DNA of 64,000 nt. It comes from Actinocatenispora sp963805605 (GTDB taxonomy: Bacteria; Actinomycetota; Actinomycetes; Mycobacteriales; Micromonosporaceae). The stretch is taken from contig CAWDUX010000002.1 of assembly GCA_963805605.1 (NCBI GenBank), positions 1,674,001 to 1,738,000 of the forward strand, given 5' to 3'. The notes below the pieces were generated by a model. It was not told where the DNA came from and did not search any database. It saw only the letters and a program-made list of their open reading frames with translations. Shown piece after piece: positions 1-8,000 of the stretch (positions within the stretch are counted from its first letter, which is position 1; the number at the start of each line of letters is the position of its first letter). The position numbers were made by a program, and so were the translations under genes.

Positions 1-999
1 GTGGTCGCCGGCTGCACCAGCGGTGGTGGGCCGGCCGGACCGGCGCGACCGTCCACCGACCGGTCCACCGCCGACCCCAGCGGCCAGAGCACCGCGTACG
101 AGAAGGTCGTCAGCGACGTACTGAAGTCCGTCGTGCAGATCACCACCAGCCAGGGGCTCGGCTCCGGCATCGTCTACGACGGCCGGGGTGACATCGTCAC
201 CAACGCGCACGTGGTCGGCAACGCGAAGAAGTTCAAGGTGACCACCGCGACCGGCAGTACGCCGCTGGACGCGACGCTGCTGTCCAGCTACCCGCCCAGC
301 GACCTGGCGGTGATCCGGGTGACCGGCGCCCTGTCCGCGCCGCCCGCCACCTTCAGCGACTCCGGCAAACTGCGGGTCGGCCAGGTGGTACTGGCGATGG
401 GCAGCCCGCTCGGGCTGTCCGGCAGCGTCACCAACGGCATCATCTCCGCGGTCGGCCGTACCGTGCAGGAACCTCGTACCGGCGGCTCACCCGGCACCGC
501 CATCCCGGACATGATCCAGACCTCCGCGGCCATCAACCCGGGCAACAGCGGCGGCGCCCTCGTCGACATGAACAGCAGGGTCGTCGGCATCCCCACGCTG
601 GCCGCGACCGACCAGCAGCAGGGCACCAGCGCCCCCGCCCCCGGCATCGGTTTCGCCATCGCCGGAAACACCGTCACCCGCATCGCCGACCAGATCGTCA
701 AGAACGGGTCGGTCACCAGTTCGGGACGACCGATACTGGGCGTGACCGTACGGCCGGTGCTCAACAGCAGCTACCAGCCGGCCGGCGCGGGCGTGGTGAG
801 CGTGCAGTCTTCCGGCCCGGCCGCCAAGGCCGGTATCCGGCCCGGCGACGTGATCACCGCTGTGGACGGCACCCCGGTCACCGATCCGGGCAGCCTGAGC
901 ACGGCACTGGTCGACCACAAGCCGGGCGACACCGTCGAGGTGACCGTGCAGCGTGCCGGCGCCACCAGGAAGGTCCAGGTCAAGCTCGGCCAACGCTGA
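1..999 (+). CDS. HtrA/DegP-like trypsin-fold serine protease with C-terminal PDZ domain, 5' end probably cut by the window
   Basis: Extracytoplasmic serine protease of the trypsin-like HtrA type, expected to degrade or process envelope proteins. The catalytic triad is visible as His70 (TNAHVV), Asp101 (SDLAVI) and Ser183 (GNSGGAL). A PDZ domain fills residues about 245-330, with the PGDVITAVDG core typical of family members. The reading frame is open at base 1, and residues 2-5 (VAGC) look like a lipobox without the preceding hydrophobic signal peptide. The true start therefore probably lies outside the window and the mature protein would be a lipoprotein anchored at Cys5. A low-complexity Gly/Pro/Ser linker precedes the protease domain. 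The gene converges on the adenylate cyclase gene. Confident for family, not for start. Confidence 0.9.
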   Translation: MVAGCTSGGGPAGPARPSTDRSTADPSGQSTAYEKVVSDVLKSVVQITTSQGLGSGIVYDGRGDIVTNAHVVGNAKKFKVTTATGSTPLDATLLSSYPPSDLAVIRVTGALSAPPATFSDSGKLRVGQVVLAMGSPLGLSGSVTNGIISAVGRTVQEPRTGGSPGTAIPDMIQTSAAINPGNSGGALVDMNSRVVGIPTLAATDQQQGTSAPAPGIGFAIAGNTVTRIADQIVKNGSVTSSGRPILGVTVRPVLNSSYQPAGAGVVSVQSSGPAAKAGIRPGDVITAVDGTPVTDPGSLSTALVDHKPGDTVEVTVQRAGATRKVQVKLGQR

Positions 1000-1098
1000 G
1001 GCTGGGGCGGACCCAGGCTGGCGGCGTTGCCGCCGCGCCCGGGTACCACCGGCACCCGGACGCAGCTCCGCCTTGCCCGCGAACACCTGGCCCTCGCC

Positions 1099-1143
1099 CC
1101 AGATACCGCGAGGCCCAGATACCGCGAGACCCCGGATACCGCC
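1099..1143. repeat. Short tandem repeat between convergent genes
   Basis: Three imperfect copies of a CCAGATACCGCGAG unit at 1099-1112, 1115-1128 and about 1132-1143 lie between the protease stop and the cyclase stop. No protein-coding or terminator structure is evident in it. Confidence 0.6.
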
Positions 1144-1154
1144 ACCTTTTCCGG

Positions 1155-4100
1155 TCAGCGCACCAGCAGACCCTCGATCTCGGCGAGCAGCGCGTCGGCG
1201 CCGGCCCGATCTGCGGTCTGCTCGGTGGCGTACGCGGCCTCCACAGCCTGCCGGGCCGCCTGCCGGGCCTCATCCCGCGCACCGGTCGCCAGCAGCGTAC
1301 GGGCCAGCGCGAAGTACGCCAGCACACCGCTGCGGACATCCTCCGCGGGTACCTCCACGGCCAGTCTGGCCCGGGCCACGGCGTCCTCCGGCCGGCCCGC
1401 CGACAGCAGGGTCAACGCGTGCATCGCGCCGACCTGCCGCCGGGACAGCAGCAGGGCCGGCTGCTGCGGCGCCTCGTCCACCTCGTCGAGCAGCCGCAGC
1501 GCGGCGGCCACATCACCCTGTGCCCGGTACGCCTCGGCCAGCAGCACCGTCGGCCCGACCCGGGCGGCGTCCAGTACGTCGTAGGGCTCCACGAGTTCGA
1601 GGGTCGCCCGGGCGTCCCGCTCCGCGGCGATCGGATCGGACCGGTCCAGCTGGCAGAACCCACGGGTCGTCCGCGACATCCCCATCAGCAACGGATGCCC
1701 GATCTTCTCGCCGAACCGTTCCGCCTCGGTCAACAGTTCGATCGCCCGGTCCACCTCACCGGCGCCGCGGGCCACCATCGCCCGCGCGGTCAGCACCAGA
1801 CCCCGGCCCCAGTCCTCGCCCATCGCCTCGAAGTCCCGGTACGCCCGGTCCGCGGCGCGGGTCGCCTCGGTCAGCCGGCCCAGTTCGGCGGACGCGAACG
1901 CCGCCACGCTGCGCAACGTACCGACCGCCCAGGTGTCCCCGGTACGTTCACCGAACGGCAGGAAAGCCCTGGCCAGGCCGTCGGCATCGGTGAGCCGGCC
2001 GGCCAGCAGTCGACCGAACGCGGTGGTGCCGCGTACCCAGGCCCGGCCGGTGTCGTCGTCGAGTTCGGCGAACAGCTTCGCGGCGCGGCCCAGCGCGGCG
2101 TCCGCACCGGCGAAGTCGGCACGGCTGGTGGACACCCAGGCCAGATGCTGCAACGACCAGGCCTGGTTGCCCTTGTGGCCGGCCGCCTCGGACACCCGGT
2201 ACGCGGCGATGATCTGCTGCTCGGCCTCCCGGAACCGGCCCGACACGTAGTCGCTCATACCGAGCTTGCAGAGCGTGTCGGCGCGCTGCTTCGACAGGTC
2301 GGCGCTCTCCGCCCCCTGCAGCGCCCGCTGCCAGGACCCGCGGGCCTGCTCCCGGTTACCCAGGGTCCGGTACGCCTCGCCGGCCAGGATCAGACCGTCG
2401 ATCCGGATCTGGTCGCTGATCGCGGTGCCGGCCAGGTCCTCCGCCTCCCGGCACGCCTCACCGGCCCGGCCCAGTTGCAGCAGAGCCTTTGCCCGGATCA
2501 GCCGGTCGGTCGCCGGCAGGCTGCCCCCGCCGGTACCGCCGGCCACCCGGGCGGCCCGCTGGGTCAGTTCCACGGTCCGGGCCGGTTCCCCGTCGTCCAG
2601 GGCCCGGGCCGCCATCCGGGACAGTGCCGCGGCGCCGAGCGGCGCCACCGACCGAGCGTCCGCGTCGTCGCGCAGACCGACCTCGTCGGCGAGCAGTACG
2701 GCACGTTCGGCGTGTTCGGCCACGAATGCGTCGTCGCCCAGGTTCGCCTCGTCCACCGGGCCGTAGGTGGACTCCGAATGCACCTTCTGCGCCGCCCAGC
2801 GGGCCAGCCGGGCATGCCGGTCGGCCAGGTCCGTCTTGCCGATCCCGGCGTACGCGGCCTCCCGCATCAGCGGCGTGGCGAAGGTGAACTCGTCGTGCCC
2901 GGCGCGGCGCAACATGTTGCGGGCAACCAGGGCATCCAGCGCCTTGTCCAGTTCGTCCTCGGGCACCCCGGGCTGCAGCCACACCAGCGCCGCGGTGGGT
3001 ACCGCGTCCCCGACGACCGCCGCGTCCCGCAGCACCGACCGGGCGAGCGGGGACAGCGTGTCAATCCGGGCGGCCAGTACTGCGGCCAGGTCGCGGGAGA
3101 GCAGCCGACCCCCCATCGAACCGTCCGCGAGCGACCAGCGTTCCTTGTCGTCGTGGCCGGGCTCGGACTCACCAACCAGCCGACCGCGTTCCATCAGCAG
3201 GGTGACCAGTTCGGCCAGGTAGAAGGGATTGCCCTGGGCGGTGGCCAGCAGCCGGCTCTCGTCGGCCGGCGACAGCCGACCACCGTTGAGGTACGCGCGC
3301 AGCAGTCGGCCGGCGTCCTCACCGCGCAGCGGCGGCAGCGGGGTCAGTTCGGCGTCCGGGATGCGGCTGAGCAGGCCGGCGGTCCGGGTCAGTTCGGGGC
3401 GGCCGAGCAGCAGCACCAGGATCGGGCCGGCCAGCCGGGACATCATCGTGCCCAGCGCCTTGAGGGTCTCGCTGGTGGCGTCGTGTACGTCGTCCACAAT
3501 GACCACCAGCGGCGATTCGACCGCGAGCAGGTTGAGCAGGTTCGCGACCGCGGCGGGTACCGCCTCGCTGCCGTCGCGACCGGGGCCGGTGGGCCGCTCG
3601 GTCCGTCCAGGCAGGTCGCCGTGCCCCAGCAGCGCCATCAGCAGGTCGATCGGCAGTTGCGGCTGGTCCGCGCTCTGCCGCTTGGCGAGCCGGAACAGCC
3701 GGGTCTGCGCGGTGGCCCGGCGTTCACTGCGGTGCGGGCCGTCCTCCCGGGACAACCCGGCCGCCTGCCGGACCAGATCGGCCAACGGCGCGAGCCTGCG
3801 GCGCTCCCCGTATGCCTCGCAACGCACCGACAGCACCCGGGTGCCGTGTTCCCCGGCCCGGCGGGCGGCCTCGGCGGCGAACCGGGACTTGCCGACGCCG
3901 GCCTCCGCCGTCATCACCAGTATGCGCGGCTGGCCACGGTCGATGACCTCGTTGAGTCGCCCGTCGAACCGGCCGGCCTCGGGTTCGCGACCGATGAACG
4001 GTGCCTCGTCGCCCAGACCGGACCGGGTGCCGGGCGCGTCCCGCAGGCCCAGCAGCTCGTACGCGTCGACCGGCTCGCGCTTGCCCTTCAGCCGCAGCGG

Positions 4101-4685
4101 CGGCAGCTTACGCCAGGAGGCCCGCTGTACGGTCGCGTGGAACGTGGTCGCGCCCGCGTACACGGCGCCGACGGTGGCGGCGTCCCCGATCCGGGCCGCC
4201 GTGTTCACCGCGTCGCCGATGACGGTGTACTCGAGGTTGGCCTGTACACCGGCGACAACCTGGCCGGTGTTCAGACCGACCCGCAACCCGAGCGGTACGC
4301 CGCCGCCCTGCTCGGCGTCGAGCACCCGCCGGACGGCCCGCTGCATCGCCAGGGCTGCGCGTACCGCCCGGTCCGGGTCGTCCTCGTGCGCGACCGGGGC
4401 ACCGAAGACGGCCATGATCCCGTCCCCGGTCAGCTTGTCGACGTGGCCGCCGAAGGTGGTCACGGCGCCGGCGAAGGCGGCCAGCACCCGGTCGGTGACC
4501 GAACTGACCCGTTCCGGGTCCAGGTCCTCCGACCAGGCGGTGAAGTCCGACAGGTCACCGAACAGGACCGTCACCACCCGCCGCTCGGTCAACGGCAGGC
4601 TGGCCACGGACGGCAGCTGGCTACCGCACTGATGGCAGTACCGGGCGCCGGGGACGGCGACAGTTCCGCATACCGGGCAGGTCAC
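1155..4685 (-). CDS. Class III adenylate cyclase fused to AAA-type ATPase and TPR-like repeats
   Basis: Predicted cAMP-producing signalling protein of 1176 residues. An N-terminal zinc ribbon (Cys3, 6, 17, 20) is followed by a class III cyclase domain at about 36-190. All residues needed for activity are visible: metal aspartates Asp44 and Asp88, adenine-specifying Lys84 and Asp158, and transition-state Asn161 and Arg165. Next comes an AAA_16-like ATPase with Walker A (AEAGVGKS, 260-267) and Walker B (VVIVDDV, 394-400), then a long helical TPR-like C-terminal half (about 700-1170). The start is the GTG at 4685-4683. It overlaps the hydrolase stop as GTGA, so the two are translationally coupled; longer frames running upstream only shadow the hydrolase gene. 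The architecture resembles actinobacterial cyclase-LuxR/ATPase hybrids, but no C-terminal HTH is seen. Confidence 0.88.
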   Translation of the reverse strand: MTCPVCGTVAVPGARYCHQCGSQLPSVASLPLTERRVVTVLFGDLSDFTAWSEDLDPERVSSVTDRVLAAFAGAVTTFGGHVDKLTGDGIMAVFGAPVAHEDDPDRAVRAALAMQRAVRRVLDAEQGGGVPLGLRVGLNTGQVVAGVQANLEYTVIGDAVNTAARIGDAATVGAVYAGATTFHATVQRASWRKLPPLRLKGKREPVDAYELLGLRDAPGTRSGLGDEAPFIGREPEAGRFDGRLNEVIDRGQPRILVMTAEAGVGKSRFAAEAARRAGEHGTRVLSVRCEAYGERRRLAPLADLVRQAAGLSREDGPHRSERRATAQTRLFRLAKRQSADQPQLPIDLLMALLGHGDLPGRTERPTGPGRDGSEAVPAAVANLLNLLAVESPLVVIVDDVHDATSETLKALGTMMSRLAGPILVLLLGRPELTRTAGLLSRIPDAELTPLPPLRGEDAGRLLRAYLNGGRLSPADESRLLATAQGNPFYLAELVTLLMERGRLVGESEPGHDDKERWSLADGSMGGRLLSRDLAAVLAARIDTLSPLARSVLRDAAVVGDAVPTAALVWLQPGVPEDELDKALDALVARNMLRRAGHDEFTFATPLMREAAYAGIGKTDLADRHARLARWAAQKVHSESTYGPVDEANLGDDAFVAEHAERAVLLADEVGLRDDADARSVAPLGAAALSRMAARALDDGEPARTVELTQRAARVAGGTGGGSLPATDRLIRAKALLQLGRAGEACREAEDLAGTAISDQIRIDGLILAGEAYRTLGNREQARGSWQRALQGAESADLSKQRADTLCKLGMSDYVSGRFREAEQQIIAAYRVSEAAGHKGNQAWSLQHLAWVSTSRADFAGADAALGRAAKLFAELDDDTGRAWVRGTTAFGRLLAGRLTDADGLARAFLPFGERTGDTWAVGTLRSVAAFASAELGRLTEATRAADRAYRDFEAMGEDWGRGLVLTARAMVARGAGEVDRAIELLTEAERFGEKIGHPLLMGMSRTTRGFCQLDRSDPIAAERDARATLELVEPYDVLDAARVGPTVLLAEAYRAQGDVAAALRLLDEVDEAPQQPALLLSRRQVGAMHALTLLSAGRPEDAVARARLAVEVPAEDVRSGVLAYFALARTLLATGARDEARQAARQAVEAAYATEQTADRAGADALLAEIEGLLVR

Positions 4686-5665
4686 AGATAGTCCAACGGT
4701 TGGGAGCTCAGATGGTGTTCCCGCACACCAATTCCGAGGTAGGCGAGCTGCGCCCGGACGGTCATCTCCGCAGCCGGCCGTACCGCCGCATCCACGCCGG
4801 GGTAGACCCGATCCAGCACGTCGGCGACCGTGCCGGTGCCGGCGGCCAGCGCCGTACGCACCTGTTCGAGCCGCGCCTGCCGGTGCGCCAGGTAGAAACC
4901 GGCGGCGGCGGCGCAGTCGGCCAGCGCCGGGCCGTGGCCGGGCAGTACCGGCAGGGCGCCGAGCCCGGTGAGCCGGGTCAGGCTGGCCAGGTAGGCGCCG
5001 AGATCGCCGTCCGGCCACATCACCACGGTGGTGCCGGCACCCAGCACCGTGTCCCCGGTCAGCACCGCCGGCTCGGTACCTGCGGCCGCCTCGTGGACCC
5101 CGCTGTCGCCGGGGTCCATACCGACCAGGAAGCATGCCGAGTCGGCGGTATGGCCCGGAGTACCCAGTACCTCGATCCGCAGCCCGGCGGCCCGCAGCAC
5201 CTCGCCATCGGCCAGCGGGATGCCTTGCGCGGCGTCCACCGCACGCACCTCACCGCCGGCGAGCTGCCGGTGCCGGGCCAGGCCGTCGACGTGGTCGGGA
5301 TGCCCGTGGGTGACCAGAGTCAGCGCCACCGGCCCGGCGCCGGCGAGCCGGGCCAGGTGCTCCTCGTCGGCGGGGCCCGGATCGACCACCACGCAGTCCG
5401 TGGCGCCCGGCGCGCGCAGCACCCACGAGTTCGTACCGGTCAAGGTCATCGGGCCAGGGTTGGGTGCACGGACCAGCGTCGCCCACCGGGGTAGTCCGGC
5501 GGCCGGTGTGGTTGCCGAACCGGCGAGTCGGACCCCCACCTGGGGGCCGCCCACACTGCCGCCCGGCTCCGCGCTGCCCACGGCAGTGATCGTACGGCGC
5601 CCGGCCCCGAATCCCCACACGGCCGTCACACTTCTGTCACTACGCTGTGCCCGGAGTCGGGGCAT
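4682..5665 (-). CDS. MBL-fold metallo-hydrolase (Rv3677c-like)
   Basis: Metallo-beta-lactamase-fold hydrolase. The HxHxDH metal site is visible as THGHPDHVDG near residues 119-127 and further metal-ligand regions follow (GHTADS, PGHGP). The PNPGPMTLTGTNSWVL segment marks the beta-lactamase-like/LACTB2-type subgroup found beside crp and RidA in other actinobacteria; substrate unknown. The N-terminal 60 residues are Gly-rich and not conserved in the family, so a GTG further in may be the true start; the ATG at 5665 is the outermost choice. It lies 48 bp downstream of the RidA-like gene and overlaps the cyclase start by four bases, giving a probable operon DUF4177-RidA-hydrolase-cyclase. Confidence 0.85.
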   Translation of the reverse strand: MPRLRAQRSDRSVTAVWGFGAGRRTITAVGSAEPGGSVGGPQVGVRLAGSATTPAAGLPRWATLVRAPNPGPMTLTGTNSWVLRAPGATDCVVVDPGPADEEHLARLAGAGPVALTLVTHGHPDHVDGLARHRQLAGGEVRAVDAAQGIPLADGEVLRAAGLRIEVLGTPGHTADSACFLVGMDPGDSGVHEAAAGTEPAVLTGDTVLGAGTTVVMWPDGDLGAYLASLTRLTGLGALPVLPGHGPALADCAAAAGFYLAHRQARLEQVRTALAAGTGTVADVLDRVYPGVDAAVRPAAEMTVRAQLAYLGIGVREHHLSSQPLDYL

Positions 5666-5713
5666 CAGTCCGGCATGCCCGGAGCGAGCGGGCGAGCCCG
5701 GCGATCCGGTCAG

Positions 5714-6175
5714 TCAGCCCGCGACCCGGACGATCAGTTCCACTTCGACCGGCGCGTTCAACGGCAGCTCCGCCACGCCCACCGCACTGCGGGTGTGCCG
5801 TCCGGGGTCCCCGAACACCGCGCCGAGCAGCTCACTGGCCCCGTTGAGGACCGCCGGTTGACCGGTGAAGCCGGGCGCCGACGCCACGAAACCGGTCACC
5901 TTCACCACCTGACGTACCTGATCCAGGTCGACGACCGAGCCGATCGCCGCCAACCCGTTGAGTGCGCAGGTCCGGGCCAGCTCAGTGGCCCGCTCCGACG
6001 TCACCTCCGCGCCGACCTTGCCGGTCGCGGCGAGTTCCCCGCCGACCAGGGGCAGCTGGCCGGAGACGTAGACATGGTCGCCGTCCCGCAGCGCCGGTAC
6101 GTACACGGCGACCGGCGCGGCCACCTCCGGCAGGGTCAGGCCGAGCTCGGCAAGCCGCGCCGAGACGGCGGCCAT
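5714..6175 (-). CDS. RidA/YjgF family protein (Rv3678c-like)
   Basis: Small cytoplasmic enamine/imine deaminase-type protein, 153 residues. The C-terminal block TRSAVGVAELPLNAPVEVEL matches the RidA signature: Arg129 and Glu144 fall where the substrate-carboxylate-binding arginine and catalytic-pocket glutamate of RidA lie. The start ATG at 6175 overlaps the DUF4177 stop by one base (TGATG), so translation is coupled. The family removes reactive 2-aminoacrylate-type intermediates; the exact substrate of this subgroup is unknown. The neighbourhood repeats the mycobacterial order Rv3677c-Rv3678c-Rv3678A. Confidence 0.9.
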   Translation of the reverse strand: MAAVSARLAELGLTLPEVAAPVAVYVPALRDGDHVYVSGQLPLVGGELAATGKVGAEVTSERATELARTCALNGLAAIGSVVDLDQVRQVVKVTGFVASAPGFTGQPAVLNGASELLGAVFGDPGRHTRSAVGVAELPLNAPVEVELIVRVAG

Positions 6176-6336
6176 CAGCTCTGCCCCACCGGACGCTTCA
6201 GGTACGCGACCAGGCTCTCCGGATTCGGCCCGGGGATGACCGCGACCAGCTCCCACCCGTCGGTACCCCAGTTGTCCAGGATCTGTTTGGTCGCATGCAC
6301 CAGTAGCGGCACGGTCTGATACTCCCATTTCTGCAT
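6175..6336 (-). CDS. DUF4177 small protein (Rv3678A-like), 53 aa
   Basis: A 53-residue protein beginning MQKWEYQTVPLLVHATKQIL and containing the DNWGTDGWELVAVIPG core that defines DUF4177. Function unknown. It is short enough to be missed by length cut-offs, but the start is supported by a TANNNT box (TACGCT, 6343-6348) six bases before the ATG. That box suggests a leaderless mRNA. The stop overlaps the RidA start by one base, making this the first gene of the minus-strand operon. Position matches the small gene Rv3678A between RidA and the ArsA-like genes in mycobacteria. Confidence 0.85.
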   Translation of the reverse strand: MQKWEYQTVPLLVHATKQILDNWGTDGWELVAVIPGPNPESLVAYLKRPVGQS

Positions 6337-6342
6337 GACCGC

Positions 6343-6348
6343 AGCGTA
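6343..6348 (-). promoter_or_regulatory. Putative -10 box for a leaderless transcript of the DUF4177 operon
   Basis: TACGCT on the minus strand fits TANNNT and lies six bases before the ATG, the spacing of actinobacterial leaderless promoters. No convincing -35. Confidence 0.5.
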
Positions 6349-6467
6349 GTGGGGCCACCGCCGGCCCCGTCCCGGCAGGTCTGCCCGCCGCGGCAGGTCG
6401 ACCCGACGGCCAGCACGGCCGTCGTACCGGCGCCTCCTCGCTCGACCGCAGGCTTTGGGACACGGCC

Positions 6468-6473
6468 TAGGGT
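6468..6473 (+). promoter_or_regulatory. Putative -10 box upstream of the membrane protein gene
   Basis: TAGGGT (TANNNT) ends seven bases before the ATG at 6481, and no Shine-Dalgarno is present between them, so the mRNA may be leaderless. It is divergent from the DUF4177 promoter. Confidence 0.4.
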
Positions 6474-6480
6474 GAGCAGC

Positions 6481-6975
6481 ATGACTGCGCCCTACTCCGC
6501 GCCGACGCCGCCGTACGGTGCTCCGCCGCGCCCGACCAGGACCCGCGGCGGCACCGTCGTGGTGGTGGTCCTGATCGGTGTCATCCTGCTCTGTCTGGGC
6601 GTGGGCACCACCGGATACCTACTGGTGGTGCGGGTGGGCCCGGGTGCTGCGAGCCCGGCGTCGGCCGCCGACCGGCTGCTCGACGCGATCTTCAAGCAGC
6701 AGGATGAGAAGACCGCCAGCCAGTACGTGTGCGCCAAGCAGCGGGACGCCCGGTCGGTGCAGCAGTTGCTCACCCAGGCCGCGCGGTATCAGGGCACGGT
6801 CACCTGGAGCGCGCCGAAGCAGGAGAGCCGCACGGCGGAAAGCGTGAAGGTCAGCGCCAAGCTGCGGTGGCGTCAGGGCACCGGCGCCGGGAGCGGGTAC
6901 GCGCACCAGCAGTGGCGGTTCGCCGTGGTCGACGAGCACGGCTGGCGGGTGTGCGGGATCAACACCGGGAAGTGA
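6481..6975 (+). CDS. Single-pass membrane protein with extracytoplasmic domain, unknown function
   Basis: Hypothetical protein of 164 residues. A Pro/Tyr-rich cytoplasmic N-terminus is followed by one strong transmembrane segment at about residues 25-47, rich in Val, Ile and Leu. The extracytoplasmic domain of about 115 residues contains two cysteines (YVCAKQRD and WRVCGI) that may pair. The shape resembles small actinobacterial DUF4878-like or lumazine-binding-like anchored proteins, but I cannot assign a family. The stop overlaps the GTG of the next ATPase gene, so it is probably the first gene of the ArsA-like operon. Confidence 0.75.
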   Translation: MTAPYSAPTPPYGAPPRPTRTRGGTVVVVVLIGVILLCLGVGTTGYLLVVRVGPGAASPASAADRLLDAIFKQQDEKTASQYVCAKQRDARSVQQLLTQAARYQGTVTWSAPKQESRTAESVKVSAKLRWRQGTGAGSGYAHQQWRFAVVDEHGWRVCGINTGK

Positions 6976-8000
6976 GTGACGTACAGCCGAGTACCCTCGG
7001 CAGCGTGCCGCGACCAACCGGAAAGTCCAGGTCGGCCGAGTCACCGGGGTGGCCCCGGGCCCGGCTGCACATCGTGACCGGCAAGGGTGGCACCGGCAAG
7101 ACGACGGTGGCCGGTGCGCTCGCGCTCGCGCTGGCCGCGGACGGTCGGCGGACCCTGGTGATCGAGGTGGAGGGCCGGCAGAGTCTGGCCCAGCTGTTCG
7201 ATTCCCCGCCGTTGCCGTACGCGGAGCGTCGGGTCGCGGTCGCCCCGGGCGGCGGGAAGGTCCGGGCCCTGGCGGTGGACGTCGAGGAGGCCCTGCTCGA
7301 CTACCTGGACATGTTCTACCGGCTGGGCACCGCCGGTCGGGCGTTGAAGAAGCTCGGTGCGGTCGACTTCGTCACCACGATCGCGCCGGGGCTGCGTGAC
7401 GTGCTGCTGACCGGCAAGGTCAAGGAGGCGGTCACCCGCACCGCCAACGGCACCCGGGTGTACGACGCGGTGGTCCTGGACGCGCCGCCGACCGGCCGGA
7501 TCGCCCGGTTCCTGAATGTCACGGCGGAGACCGCGAAGCTGGCGAAGGTCGGTCCGATCAAGACGCAGAGCGAGGGCGTGTCGGCCGTGCTGCGCTCGCC
7601 GATGACGGCGGTGCACCTGGTGACCCTGTTGGAGGAGATGCCGGTCCAGGAGACCACGGACGCGGCGGCGGAGCTGGCCGGGCTGGGCCTGCCGGTGGGC
7701 GCGGTGATCGTGAACGCGACCCGGCCGCCGTTGCTGGCCGGGCGCCGCGTCACCCAGGCGGAGCTGCGGCGCGGGCTGACCGCTGCCGGTCTGCCGACCG
7801 ACCGGGCGACGCTGGCCGGGCTGGCCGGCGAGGCGGCCGACTATCGCACCCGGTTGGAGTTGGAGAACCGGCTGCGCGACGAGCTGTCCGGTCTCCAGCG
7901 CCCGATGCTGGACCTGCCGATGGTGACCGACGGTGTCGACCTGTCCGGTCTCTACGACCTGGCGACGGCCCTGACCGGCCAGGGGGTGGTGCCGGCGTGA
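6972..8000 (+). CDS. ArsA/Get3-like ATPase, first subunit (Rv3679-like)
   Basis: Cytoplasmic SIMIBI-class P-loop ATPase of 342 residues. The deviant Walker A GKGGTGKTT is at about 37-45 and contains the signature lysine; the second nucleotide-site motif VVLDAPPTGR follows. It is homologous to ArsA/Get3, and the adjacent gene encodes the partner. In M. tuberculosis the equivalent pair Rv3679-Rv3680 has been described as a Get3-like ATPase pair (BagA/BagB). No ArsB-like permease or arsenic-type Cys cluster is seen, so arsenite export is unlikely. The start is taken as GTG 6972, overlapping the preceding stop as GTGA; GTG 7005 is an alternative. Confidence 0.9.
   Translation: MSDVQPSTLGSVPRPTGKSRSAESPGWPRARLHIVTGKGGTGKTTVAGALALALAADGRRTLVIEVEGRQSLAQLFDSPPLPYAERRVAVAPGGGKVRALAVDVEEALLDYLDMFYRLGTAGRALKKLGAVDFVTTIAPGLRDVLLTGKVKEAVTRTANGTRVYDAVVLDAPPTGRIARFLNVTAETAKLAKVGPIKTQSEGVSAVLRSPMTAVHLVTLLEEMPVQETTDAAAELAGLGLPVGAVIVNATRPPLLAGRRVTQAELRRGLTAAGLPTDRATLAGLAGEAADYRTRLELENRLRDELSGLQRPMLDLPMVTDGVDLSGLYDLATALTGQGVVPA

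Noticed and set aside
1419..4691. Long plus-strand frame of more than 1000 codons opposite the adenylate cyclase
   Set aside because: Composition (Gly, Gln, Arg, Pro, His runs) is the complement of the cyclase's GC-rich codons; no domain is recognisable, and the minus-strand protein has intact catalytic motifs.
4686..5135. N-terminal extension of the cyclase frame across the hydrolase gene
   Set aside because: The extension translates the hydrolase in the wrong frame; the zinc ribbon at GTG 4685 marks a natural start and gives the typical GTGA overlap.
5620..5645. GTCAC-N6-GTCAC near the hydrolase start as a CRP/GlxR site
   Set aside because: The two halves are direct, not inverted, repeats, whereas CRP-type sites need TGTGA-N6-TCACA symmetry.
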